Below the pieces are notes generated by a model that made no database searches, was not told where the DNA came from, and worked only from the letters and a program-made list of their open reading frames with translations. DNA of 22,369 nt from Plakobranchus ocellatus (lineage: Eukaryota; Mollusca; Gastropoda; Plakobranchidae). The position numbers and the translations under genes are program-made. The stretch covers positions 302,592-324,960 of the forward strand of contig BLXT01006539.1 of the NCBI GenBank assembly GCA_019648995.1. Direction: 5' to 3'. Positions 1-11,162 of this stretch are shown piece by piece. The number at the start of each line of letters is the position of its first letter. Within the stretch, counting starts at the first letter, position 1.

Positions 1-305
1 TTTTTTTTTTTTTTTATGCACTTGAATTGTTGGTAAATGTGCATCTAAAATGGTCCTGTCGAAGTTTTTTCATCTGCTGGTCTGTTAATTTGCACAAACC
101 AGGGTTATTTGTTTTCAATTGACTCATAGTTAATAAATATTGTTTATTACAATTTTGTGTCTCGTGAATACAATTTCGCCTTTTTTTTTTTTAAATGATC
201 AGAATTTATACTTCCCTTTTATTTAAGAAATTCACGAGCGATTTTAAATTTTGTCTGATTGCTCTATATTTTGTTAAAATATTTAAAATATAATTTGCAT
301 TTTAG

Positions 306-408
306 AGATCTGAAGATGAGGAAACAACGTCGGCCTAATGAACCAAGATTTGATGTTGCTGCATATGTTGATCAGGAGAAGAAAGATCAAGGGTGCTGTG
401 GCAGCTGA
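306..408 (+). CDS. Putative last coding exon of an unidentified upstream gene
   Basis: A run after a plausible splice acceptor (tgcattttag, ending at 305) is clearly less A+T-rich than its surroundings. In the frame starting with GAT at 307 it stays open for 33 codons to TGA at 406-408. The peptide is hydrophilic: it begins DLKMRKQRRPNEPRFD and ends QEKKDQGCCGS. The Cys-Cys four and three residues from the end recalls lipidated C-termini such as CaaX or CCxx prenylation signals, but this is only a resemblance. A second frame would give a shorter acidic tail (SEDEETTSA) with a stop at 336. I do not recognise the protein and nothing upstream in the window can be joined to it. It could be a chance open frame, since 33 codons alone is weak support. 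Confidence 0.42.
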
Positions 409-418
409 AGCTCAAGAT

Positions 419-462
419 TCTCTCTTTCTCTCTCTCACTCTCTCTCTCTCTCTCTCTCTCTC
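419..462. repeat. (TC)n microsatellite
   Basis: A nearly pure TC dinucleotide tract with a few interruptions lies just after the stop codon of the putative exon at 306-408. If that exon is real, the tract is in its 3' UTR. Confidence 0.9.
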
Positions 463-3300
463 ATTAGCTCTGTTATTTTGAGGTACAGCCTTTACAATTA
501 AAAACCAGTCTTCGTAAATTTACATCACTGCTAAACTATCTTAAAATCTCCACATTTATATATACAGTGGTCACTGCTGGTTAAAGTACCTATGTGTGCT
601 TTTTTTTTTTAAATATGAGTCAATATAAGAATGAACAACTGCATGTATTTTGTTAGCCTAGAGATGCTGCAAAATACCAAAATATTTTATTTATCAGGTG
701 CAAATCACAAGGATTTCATTGTATATTGTGTTCTATTAGTAAGACCTTGTAGAGTATATTGAAATCTATGTCCCATCATCACAATTCGACATTTGAGTTA
801 ACAATGAGGACCTTTTTAGAGGAATTATTCGAGTTCTTACTTTAGAAGATTCCATGAATTTTTAAACTGCACACAAGAGGAGGAAAGCTCATGGGAAAAT
901 ATATCCCTTTGTTGACTTTCAAAGCTTATATAAACGGCGGGCCTGTCACTATGATAGTTCTTTTTTTTTGTGGGAAGAGTTAACTTAGCAGAAGTTCATC
1001 AGTTTTGTTGAGATGACAAAAACTAATGTAACGAGAAAGACCCATTTTTATCGTTATCTCAGACCTTGCCTTCCCCCTAAATTATCTGCTGATTCAACAT
1101 TTCAGGTTTTGAATCATTGCTGAATATTACATTACGCAAGCTTCAAACACATCTTTTATCATAATGACTCATTTTGCACACCATTGGATCCACTTGTTTA
1201 ACCGCAACAGCATTTTAAAAACTTTCAGAACTTTTCCACTAATAAATCATGGAATTATGTTTCTCTTTTTTTTGTTTAGTTCTCACTTCATTCTTAGTCA
1301 GAAAATTCTTTTTGGTTTTTTTGGGTTTTTTTTTTTGGCAACCCCATTTGAGAGGTTCAAATTCAGTATTAATTATAGAAAAAATATTGCTTTCGCAAAC
1401 AATTAAGCATTTCACAGGTTTATGTCCTCTGCTGTGGCCAAGCCTGACAAAGGTCATAATGTCTAAGACCACCTATAAGCAGATAAGTTGTGTAACAGAA
1501 AATTGAAAATTGGTTTATTGCAGGCGAAATTAATTTCGCTATGTACAATTATTATACTATCGTGTTAAAAGAAATGACCAACCTCAAAAGCGCTTCCTAT
1601 CAGTAGAAGTAAGCACTAATTTTTCTTATGATTAGGGCAGAAAGTATCAAGAATGTGTACAGCATACAGGACTTCTTGAGTCTGTGTGATCATCCTGTAT
1701 GTTTGGTGGCAATGAAAGTCACTGTGAAGTAAAATAAACTGTGGTTCAGTGTCTATGTATTGTTATTACATCAAGTGTATGTGAGTGTGTCTTTGCTCAG
1801 TGTATTTTACTCTTTCTATTCTAAAAAACATATTAGTTTGTGGGGTCTCTTTCAGCCTTATGAACAATTTAGAATTAGACCCTATCATGTACAAAGCATA
1901 CGAGGGAAATTGCTGTGTGTTTATTTGTTGTTGGTGTTATTTTAAATCGTGTAATATTCAAGAAATTGAAAGTTACGTTGGAATATTTTCTAATGAGCTG
2001 CATAAAAGAAGTTGCACTTGTATGTTTGTTTTATGTTGGGTTTTTTTTATTTTTATTAAAAACATTCCTTTTGTTATTGATTTTTCAAGCGCAAACACGG
2101 TACAAAGTCAATTTAGAAGAGGTCATGAATGCTTTTCAATTAAAGATTTTAGCCAGGAAGTCTTGATATCAGTCCAGACAAGTGAAGTGTTGTACTTTAC
2201 ACATTTATGTCAGCAGTATATCATAAAACTCTTTTCTTTGGGTTTTGGCTGCTTAGACTTAAGTCAATTCTAATTCTAAATAGAATCAGAAACTTTCTTT
2301 ACAATAATTTTTATTTGTGCATAGAATTTTGCTCTTCTTCCTGGTTATCAATTTTTTATTTGTCCTTTCCAATTTGTGTCCAGTAACATCTTTAATAAGT
2401 TTTTTTTTTTTTTCAAGTCTTTTTTTCTTCAAGGCCAAAAAGAAGTGATTGAAATTTGTTGATGTTATGATAAGCACATTGATATCATTGAAGATATCTT
2501 ATTGAAAGTAATTTTGTTTTCATACAAAGCTGATACACTTCCATGAAAATCATATGAAATGTTTATGGGACCACCTATTGGACCAAATTGAGCAAGATTA
2601 AATATCACACAACCAGACCAAATGTGTCAGAAATACATTGTGAACATCTGTGAATGTTAAACAGGCCTGAAATTTCTTTCCTTGAGCTTTGCAGTGGGGA
2701 ATACTGTTGCTTTCAATAGATCCTGAACCAATATATGGGATTTTTGGCTTTTTGATTAAAAAAAAATAAAACCTTTTAAAGAGGGAAAAAAACAACTGAA
2801 ATGTTTTGTCTCTTAAGTTTTACATGCGATATATCCAACTCATTTGGACTTGTCTCAAGACAAATTAAATTTACCAATACACAACTATGAGTAACCTTAT
2901 AGACATGCAGTGTCGGGTTTTAATCTCAGCTTAATTAAGATGAAGTGATGCCACTTGCTGTAGTGAATATAACATAAACTAATCCTCTAGATCTATTTAA
3001 GTACACACTTATGTTGTCTCTGAATTGTTGCAATTTGCTCAGGTGCAACTGCATTTTCTTCATGACAAATTATATTTTGCGCTAAAACTTGGATATTTTT
3101 TTGCTAAATTTACCGGTGACATTTGACTGTGTGAGTCTAAAATCCTTTTGCGAGTTTTTTCTAACCTATGAAAAATAATCAAGATATAAATATGCACATT
3201 GTTTTTGATTGGTGTCAAGTCTGTGTTTAAATGTGTACCTGAAGGCCGAATGGTCAAATTAGAAAGTAGGAGGAAGGGCTCGAATTGAAATCAATTTTTT
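463..3300. other. A/T-rich stretch without a recognisable gene
   Basis: The DNA is A+T-rich with many short T and A homopolymers. The longest open frame (1785-2273, + strand, 162 codons) is rich in Phe, Cys and Ile from T-rich sequence and matches nothing I know. The first part may be 3' UTR of the gene ending at 408. No tRNA, transposase or conserved exon was seen. Confidence 0.6.
1733..1738 (+). promoter_or_regulatory. Candidate poly(A) signal AATAAA
   Basis: AATAAA is followed about 30-60 bases later by a GT-rich stretch (gtgtatgtgagtgtgtcttt around 1776-1795). That arrangement is typical of a cleavage/polyadenylation site. It could end the transcript of the putative gene stopping at 408, giving a 3' UTR of about 1.3 kb. 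AATAAA is frequent by chance in such A+T-rich DNA. Confidence 0.28.
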
Positions 3301-3319
3301 TAGATGGTGCCGCCATCTT

Positions 3320-3321
<2 letters not shown>

Positions 3322-3364
<43 letters not shown>
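3322..3364. repeat. (TA)n microsatellite
   Basis: An uninterrupted TA dinucleotide array of about 43 bases. It is preceded by a short hairpin-forming AGATGG/CCATCT sequence and followed by a G-rich segment. Confidence 0.95.
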
Positions 3365-3369
<5 letters not shown>

Positions 3370-6110
3370 TGGGGGAGGGGCGAGGGGAAGGGGCTGAAAT
3401 TGAATAATACATTGTGTCGCTCTTTTCTAATGAGAAATCAAATTTGGATTCAGAGTCAAGCGTCTGCTGCAGGTTTGAGCCCAAACATAGAGTAGTTAGC
3501 CTGACAGGTTCATAAAGCCTAAGATGATGTAGTATTCAACAAGTGACATGACAAAAACTGAGAAATCAGTCTACTTTTTACATAAGTTCGTAAATTTTAA
3601 AATATGTGGTGACATTACATTATTGCTTTTTTTGTTCTAGAAAGATCTTTTATTTTTCGGAGTCATAAGAAATTGGTGTTTCAGATCAAAACCTTCAGGA
3701 AACTTTTAAAATTTCCTGCTCAATACTGGTTGTGATTTTTTTGTGAGCAATTTCACCTCAAGCTTGTTTAGTTGCTGTCATGGTTCTTGTTTTTTTGTTT
3801 TTGTTTTTGTTTTTTTTTTTGAGAATTGTATGCTTTAAACTTTAAGATTTTGCCTTGAAAAGGCTGCCCTAAACGAATATATTTTACATTTTACTTTCAT
3901 AACGCACATATTTTTAAAGAGGTACAGGATATAAAAAAAATGAGGAAGGAGCTCAGAGAGTGTATATATGTGTGAAGATGGAGAGTAACTTTGATTGAAA
4001 GCCTCAACTCATGGTCAATAGGCAAGGGTAACAGTAACAACTTTATAAGCCAATGTCTGTTCCAGACAAGGTACCTGATGATGAGTGTCTGAAAGAAACA
4101 GTTAATGATGGAAAAAATCAACTTCAAATACTTTTTTTTCTCAAGAGGTTTACGTTCAACATCTGTTAAGAAATTGAATTACATAGACAGTTTCGGGACT
4201 TGATTTTATTGATCTGCAGCTTATCATGCCAATGTATTTCTAGTGATATCTGAAATCATCGGAAGCAATAATAATTTGCCCAAAATCATTTAAAGTTTTA
4301 TTTATTCCATTAAACTGCTTCTTTTACTTTCAATCAAAAAATCAGCTATACATTATAGATCATTTATTTTGCATTTATCTTGTTTTTAAGTTGTGTGTGT
4401 GGCGAGGGGTGTTGGCTGGCACATTTTTTATTGTAAGTGCAATGTTGCCCTATTATTCTATAATTCACACATTTTTAGCTGCCTGACTAAAAAATTACAA
4501 GTGGTAACTGATTTTCTATCTTATCTGTGAGATATTTGTAAAAAAAAAAAATAAAGAAAGATATTACATAAGGCTAACAATGTTGTCATACAAATTTGCT
4601 CAATTCCTCTTTGAAATTTAGAAATGTACTTGTTATTTTTTTTAAAGGAATTACTGCTGATTTACAAATATTAAACTCCCTTAATGTAAAGAATATGCTG
4701 TACTTCCATACACGTTTTTTTGTAAGTGGATATCTAAGACAAGAGTACGATTAATGTTAAAAAATATGATCAATTATTAATTTTTTAAGCATTTATAATA
4801 CATATTATTAATGAGATATTATCACACTAACGATCTAGTAGCTCACTTATTTAATTGAAAGAATACACCATAAATGTAGTATATTAATACCATATGTACA
4901 TTTGTATAAAGGAGAACATTAGTTATTTATGCATTGATTTTGCTCTTTTTTTTTTTTTATAAAATAAAATATGTAATCTTTAAACTTCAACATATATCAA
5001 GATGTATCTTGAAGAAATGGTGATGGTTTGGGTTTTTATTAATTTATTTTTGCAGTGATATCACAAAATGAGGCATTTTTAGGTGGGAAATGGCCATGGA
5101 TAATATCAATATATCAATTATTCTTGTATGCATCAAATTACAACCCTTCCATAAATGATATTGAAATTCTAAAAAAATTATAAAAATTTGTTTAAATAAC
5201 TATGGAAGTAAAGTTAATCTTTTAATTACTATATCCGCACTGCCATAAATTGCAACACTTTTCCTTGTGGCAAAAAGTCTCATCTTGCAGTGATACTACA
5301 CATGTCTTTATTTCATTGGTGTCATGACCACAAGTACATTTTGAGGCATATATAAAAACGTACTATTTTTTCCTCCTACTTCTTTTGGGTAAGAGTGAAA
5401 ACAAAGTGATTTTATTGCAACTTTATATTGTGATTTATTTACTTACCATCATTCTCATTATTTGAATTATTTTATTTTTTATTTTTATTGTTATTTGTGA
5501 CCAAACTCTATGTATATTCAGAGTGCAGATTCATACTTCAATATATTAAGTGCAATAAAGTAAAGTTTTTGGAATAGGATATTGGTCTCAAAAACAATCT
5601 TAATGAGTCAGAGATCGCATTGTGAACATTTTGAATCATTGATACAGTTAGAAATTAACTTTAAATAAGCTTTGCGATGGTGAAAAACTTATTAGAGCTA
5701 TAAGGATTCAAACAGCTAAAAAAACATAACTTTGCTTTTTGAGGGATGGCAAATTGCAGAAACAATATTGTTTTGCTCAAAATAATTGGCATTCCTTATT
5801 TTACTGATAAAGCTTACAATAATGAAAACGCAACATTTAAATGTACAATTTGCTGTATTTTATTAAACGTAAGTTGTGATTTCTAATTTGTAATTTTTTT
5901 TTTGCTTTCCTCTTCGTTACTTTGGGATGTAAAGTTTTGTCAGATTAATAATGTCAACAATAGCAGTTGATGTTCTTTTTGTTTGATATTTGTATTGACT
6001 ATACAACTAGCAATTTTTTCCTTTAATAATAACAAAACACAATTATATATTATATGTTATTATATGACGATGAATTTTTAAAAGCCATGACCTTCTATAA
6101 AACAATTGTT
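3365..6110. other. A/T-rich intergenic stretch, nothing recognised
   Basis: The sequence is strongly A+T-rich with frequent poly-T, poly-A and AATAAA-like strings and only short chance open frames. I see no gene, RNA gene or mobile element. Confidence 0.6.
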
Positions 6111-6173
<63 letters not shown>

Positions 6174-6178
6174 CTTTT
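6111..6178. repeat. (TC)n microsatellite
   Basis: A TC dinucleotide array of nearly 70 bases with a few TTTC interruptions at the right end. The apparent Leu/Ser-rich open frames across it are translations of the repeat. Confidence 0.95.
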
Positions 6179-8022
6179 CCTCATTCTCTCTCACAGTTTC
6201 TTTTTTGCTAGCTTCCATCCCCGACGCCCACTCTTCTCTGATTCTATTTTTGGCCTTTTTCCCCCTCTTTGTAATCTCTTGCAGCCTTATCCCAATTCAT
6301 TTATTTGACTTATCATAAAGCATAGTTTTATGAATAATTAAAAAATTTAATGTTTTTTGTTTTTAACTTTCGTTACAAAAGAGTTGAAAAAGATTGCCTT
6401 GCATTCACATAGTCATATGTTTATTTTGTTTTAAAACTTTTACAATGTTTCACATTAAATTCTTTATTTCAAAGTCAAAAGTTTTGGCTTGGTTTTTTTA
6501 TAATGTATATATTGTTGGGGTTTGTTTTGTGTTGATCGTATGTAACTCAAAAAAAGAAGCTGTAAGTTTTTGCTTTTCAGATCATCATGATGCTTTACAA
6601 TAAAGTGTTGCCAAATTTGTACTATCCATATACATATAATAAATGCCTCTCTGTCAACCATTAAGAAAATAAATGTTAATCTAAAACTTAATAGGCATCA
6701 CAAACGGATTTTTCAAATACCACAAAATCATATATACATGTATATGGAATCATTTGTATTAAAAAGATCACAGAAAACTTCAAGTTTGCAGCAAATTTTA
6801 CTGAAATTGGGTTATGAAAAAAAATTATAGCATTTTGAATTTTCGTGACAATCGATACATCAGAAATAATGATATCAGACCACTTTTGAGAATTTATAAT
6901 TGTCACTTTTCAAAACTTCAGTAGACAAATAACATATTTTTAACAAAGTTCTGTACATTGACATTGCACGTAAAAGTTTTCACTTAGATACATGGTGAAA
7001 AAGAATTTTACAGGCGATTAAAAATGGCCCAAAAACATATTATGCAACCGAAATCCGTGAAAATTAGCTATATATGTGGAAGTTTTGGACAGTGGTTACA
7101 TCAAATGTATCATTCAAAATCAATGTGTTTTTTAGTTGCTCAAATGGTAACGCACAGTACACCCAATTTTTTCAGTTGCATAGAGGATCCAGGAAAGAAA
7201 ATGTAGACTTGAGGAGGGGTCATCAGTAAAATATGCATGTTGAAAGGAATTTCTGCGATGAAAACCATTTTTAGGGATTGTTTTTTTTTTTCCTCCTTTC
7301 AACATAAAATCAAGATTAATAGTGATATTTACATGAAATTTTCACATGATGTTTGATTTTTTTATGCAGATCTAAAAATTTTAGGCTATCACCAGTTAAT
7401 GGCCTTCAAATTGTGCCTGGAGTAGCACATTTCATTCTAAAAAATATATACTTGTCAATAATCGCAAATATTGAAATCACATGCGACAAATATACATGGC
7501 AAAGTAATATTGATTTAGAAACCACACATTCTTAACCCTTCCAAGCTCTTGCAAGCTTGTTAGCTGTTTTTTTATCTGCTATTTTTTTTTATACTTGACA
7601 GAGAAAATTAAAACGAGTAGTAAAGACTACAATGTATCTGGTCAAATTTTACCGAAATTTCTCTTGCTTAATGGCTTGGCATCTGTGGAATATATATGAG
7701 GCTATCTACCGTATTATTTTTAAATATAGTCATTGAGATTTTTAACAAACTTTAACCTATTAAAGGCATACAGATGTAAGAACAAAAAAACTGAAAAATT
7801 CATTTCTGCCAAACCTCTTTTGCGAACCACCCTCTGCTTGTTGGTCAGTTTCGCATCCGGTAATTTTGGGCGTCTACGAAACCAGTCATCCAAAAATGGC
7901 CCTTAATGGGTCCTCTGTAATCATATTAAAATTCTGAAAATTTTGACTGCAAATTTTTGTCTTGATTGAATGCAATAAAGCAAAGCATTTTTCAGTCAGA
8001 ACTTTGAGAATGTAACTTTATA
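6179..8022. other. A/T-rich intergenic stretch, nothing recognised
   Basis: Only short open frames occur and none has family features. A 12-bp perfect inverted repeat (7237-7248 and 7294-7305) spans a T-rich loop, but without a target duplication or related copy it is not called as an element. Confidence 0.55.
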
Positions 8023-8053
8023 AGATTCTGTACGTTTCCTCCTATACCGTATT
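8023..8053 (+). repeat. 31-bp diverged direct repeat, copy 1
   Basis: Begins AGATTCTG and ends GTATT. It aligns without gaps to 8146-8176 with 26 of 31 identical bases, counted by eye; the copies start 123 bases apart. Similarity stops at both edges. Confidence 0.65.
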
Positions 8054-8145
8054 TTACCTGCTCAAAATTTCAACACACCCTCCTAACCTACCCGCGACCC
8101 TTTTAAACTCTTTGTGTGGCTCTACTTTCTTAATCCAAGTATATC

Positions 8146-8176
8146 AGATTCTGTCTGATTCCTCCTACACTGTATT
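8146..8176 (+). repeat. 31-bp diverged direct repeat, copy 2
   Basis: Second copy of the unit at 8023-8053. Both contain the core TTCCTCCTA; the five differences are scattered. Confidence 0.65.
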
Positions 8177-8938
8177 AATAATAGGGGTTTATAGGCCTGT
8201 ATGAAAATATTATGGAGGCCTGTAAAATATGAGCCTCTATTAAAATTAGTTTATCAAGTCTAATTGCCTTTCAAAAAGCAAACAAGTCTGCTTCAAATTC
8301 ATATTTTACTTAAGGCCTTTTTATGGTATTGGTCAAGATATGCACTCCCACTAAATCTGGATAGAGATAATGGATCTACCCAGATCCGGACCAGAATCTA
8401 GCATTGAGAACAATGACCGTTTTGCAGAATAATTTACTCTGAAATGTTCGTGTTACATCTAAATTTAGAATGATGTAACAAGTTTACACTCATGGGGAAA
8501 AACCAGTTGCTTCAGTAAAGTTTGCATCGGGAATAATCTGTGAGAAAATGGTATATCTCATAAGAGACTTTCCTGTGGCTACAGGTAAATGCCTGGTAAT
8601 CGTCAGGTAAGAATGTCATCCTACAAAAATAATTCGTAATAAGTCGACATGCTTTAATAATCAATGAAGCTTATTGATGAAATCAACTTAATACAAAATT
8701 TTCAATCCAGCTATCTGCTTTACTAAAAATTTTGAGTATAGAAACGAGACCAAGACCATTCGTACGCTTTATTCCACTGCATTAAATATTCCTTTTTCAA
8801 TTTTTTTTCGAAATTCCGACATACGATAGTTATTTGAAGACGTTGAAGTGGGATCGGAGCAGTAAAGTATAAATTGAGGTTTGTGTGTGTGGGAGGGGGG
8901 CGGTTGCTTCCGTGAGATATTTTATACCGTATAATATT

Positions 8939-8950
8939 GGGGGGGGGGGG
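8939..8950 (+). repeat. G12 homopolymer run
   Basis: Twelve consecutive G bases in otherwise A+T-rich DNA, 40 bases downstream of another G-rich patch (gggaggggggcgg, about 8891-8903). Confidence 0.9.
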
Positions 8951-9312
8951 TATAATACGAAATAATCTAAGCCTTTCAACTATAGCCTTGGTGTTCTTTA
9001 TCTGTGTATCCCCAATTTGATCTATGTCGCCCTTACAATCTCTGAACGAACAGAGTTGTGGCAGCCACTTAGAATTGAGGCCTTGTCTTAACATTCATCA
9101 TTATTACCAATACCATCGTCATCATCGTAATTATGATCTCTCACAGCATTGCTTTTTAAGAATTTTATGATCATGTATCGATTTTGTTTGAACAGAAATC
9201 ATTTCATTAATTATTTCCATCGCTATGAAAGCATCATCAATATCAATAAATGAAATCATTTACAACGAAGGCAAAGGATGGAAAAGCATTCAATATCATC
9301 ATCCAATCACCC

Positions 9313-9468
9313 ATGGCCCTGAAATCTGCGCCATTTTCAATATCTTATGGTATATATGTTGTAATAATGAGGATACCTTAATATTCAGGCAACGGGGAAC
9401 GATGTCAATCCCGGGCGATATACCCTGCCATTTTGCGCGAATAGACAATATTAGAAATTTGGCGCCAT
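9313..9468. promoter_or_regulatory. Cluster of GCCAT (YY1/Pho-type) motifs
   Basis: GCCATTTTC at 9330-9338, GCCATTTTG at 9427-9435, GCCAT at 9464-9468 and a reverse ATGGC at 9313-9317 fall within about 156 bases, with a CCAAT string at 9303-9307. GCCAT is the core bound by YY1/Pleiohomeotic, the DNA-binding factor of Polycomb response elements in flies. The cluster lies about 2.8 kb upstream of the CBX start codon, beyond an inserted transposon. Function is inferred from motif identity only, and five-base motifs recur by chance. Confidence 0.22.
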
Positions 9469-9649
9469 AATCTTCATTCCCCCAGACTTGCTTAATGCTG
9501 AATGAATATGAAGTGTAATTATAGCATACTCACATGACATTAAAAAACTATTCTTTTTTATGTTACATTAAGAATTTTGCATATTTTCACTTTCCTGTTT
9601 AACATTTTTTTTTTATCTGTTGTAACATTAAATCAGCAGAATGGTTTAC

Positions 9650-9910
9650 TCATTTAAAAAGAACCATATCAAATCTGTTGCTGTCAGCCAAGGTCGTTGC
9701 ATAATAACATGGCAGCAGAAAAAAGGATTCTTCTTTGTAAACTACATGTTTCCAACACAGCTGGCATGGACATCTTTCCCCAACTAGACATTTTCCTTCT
9801 GCCCACCCTATTGTACAGCGTTTCTTATTGTAGGATGTTTGATGAAACAATGAAACACTGAGTCCCCGATTTACTTCCATGGGGACATGCCATAGCATAG
9901 CAGTGCGCAC
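9650..9910 (-). other. Cys-rich antisense open frame of unknown nature
   Basis: This 86-codon frame is less A+T-rich than its flanks and contains a cluster of cysteines (GKCLVGERCPCQLCWKHV). The spacing resembles a zinc-binding or cysteine-rich tail, but I cannot name a family. It ends about 50 bases from the left end of the mariner-like element and is not part of that transposase. It may be a remnant of another mobile element or a chance frame. Confidence 0.25.
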
Positions 9911-9962
9911 GCTTTGTTATCATGGTTTATAAATATATATATATATATATTTTTTTTTAATA

Positions 9963-9998
9963 TATAATAGAGATCCATCCTAAAAGCAAGTTACCCTT
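9963..9998 (+). repeat. Left terminal inverted repeat of the mariner-like element
   Basis: Matches the reverse complement of 11163-11198 over most of its length, with a 2-base gap and scattered mismatches. The shared blocks are ATAATAG, ATCC, AAAG and AAG. Confidence 0.65.
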
Positions 9999-10007
9999 CT
10001 TTACAAT

Positions 10008-11076
10008 TCATGAACTAAGTGGCTTAGAATCATGATTCTTGGCATCAATTACTTTCATCCTATGCTCTATCCAACGTAAACGACCGTCATTGTTGATACA
10101 CTTTTGCATCATCCATAACGAGCTGTCAAAGGTGGTGACGTAGAAGTCTTTGTCCAGCTCCCTGATGGCTTCCTTCGTCGCGAAAATAATGTCTTCCTCT
10201 GACTCAAATCTGTGATCACGAAGGTGTTCTTCATCTTTGTAAACAGCCAGAAGTAACATGGAACAAGACTGGGAGAATGAAGTGAATCTCCAAAACAAGT
10301 CATATTCACCCAGCAGCTCGGTGACCATTCTGGCAGTGTGTACTGGCGCTTGGTCGTGATGGAAGATGGCTTCAGATTGCAAGAGTCCCGGTCGCTTTTT
10401 TTTCTTATTGCCGGTCTCAATGTGTCATGTATAACTATTTTGTAATACTGAGCATTAACTGTGGGCCCGTGGGAACTTGCCATCGCAAAAAATTCCGGTA
10501 GTGTCAAAAAATACAATGTGCGTGACCTTCAGAGAACCCAGCTTTGAACGCGCTTTCTTTGGTCGATATTCATGTCTGTCCGGATCTCATAAGTAAACCC
10601 ACGTTTTATCTCCAGTGGCAATAATGCAATTCGATCTAAAAATTTGCTTTGCTCTCTTTGGAATCTTTGAATCATTGCCTTGAGAATCTGATTCTGCAAT
10701 CTTTTTGATCTGGTGTCAGCAGGTGAAGAACCAGTTTGGAGAACATTTTCTTTTTATCGAGGTTATACGTAAGAACTCTGTGAACCGACGACTTAGATAT
10801 CAGCACATCTTCAGCAATCTCTTCACACGACTCTCGCCTATCTTCAACTAAAGATTGCTAAACAGCAGCGACCCCAGCCAAAGCTGCCTTCTTTACTGGA
10901 TCATTTTGTATTTCAGTGGCTGACTTACCCAGAAGAATCGAAAATTTTATAACAATATGAATGTCGTATTTTGTGAATGATTCTTTGATTTCTCGAGCAA
11001 TATATAGAGCCGGCCATTGAGCATCAACAGACAATAGAGAAAAAAGCGCATTTATTGCGATCATCACTCTGGACAA
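10008..11076 (-). pseudogene. Mariner transposase pseudogene (DD34D family), multiply broken
   Basis: Read on the minus strand, mariner blocks appear in the expected order but in different frames. A helix-turn-helix region includes IKFSILLGKSATE near 10915-10960. Then come LVEDRRESCEEIAEDV and SSVHRVLT (about 10785-10860), LLTPDQK, the first catalytic Asp in GDKTW (10599-10613), a PKKARSK block (about 10540), the second Asp in HHDQAPVHTA (about 10335-10360), and a SPSLVPCYFWLF segment (10241-10279) where the family has its third Asp. At that position this copy has Tyr (codon 10253-10255), so the triad is lost. Part of the N-terminal DNA-binding region also seems deleted, because GKSATE and LVEDRR are far closer than usual. 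Stops and frameshifts occur throughout. Confidence 0.85.
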
Positions 11077-11162
11077 TTTTTTTCATGGATTTTTCCAACA
11101 AAATCGAATTCGAAAGACATGCGAAGGCTTGTTGTTTTACTCCATTTAGTTTATGAGTTTAA

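Larger units (their letters stand above)
8177..9648. other. Gene-free stretch with G-runs and clustered GCCAT motifs
   Basis: Two open frames (8723-9094 minus, 123 codons; 9225-9470 plus, 81 codons) have no recognisable motif. The stretch contains G-runs near 8891-8900 and 8939-8950 and a cluster of GCCAT/ATGGC motifs between 9313 and 9468. It could include distal regulatory DNA of the downstream CBX gene, but the sequence alone does not prove that. Confidence 0.45.

Noticed and set aside
928..942. TATA-box-like TATATAAACGGCGGG
   Set aside because: No coding sequence or initiator follows within a sensible distance, and TATAAA is frequent in such A+T-rich DNA.
6054..6318. Ser/Leu-rich frames on the + strand
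   Set aside because: Translation of the (TC)n microsatellite and T-rich flank.
7237..7305. 12-bp perfect inverted repeat around a T-rich loop
   Set aside because: No target duplication, no second copy and a loop of 45 bases; expected now and then by chance.
8723..9094. 123-codon minus-strand frame
   Set aside because: Proline runs come from the G homopolymers and there is no recognisable domain or splice context.
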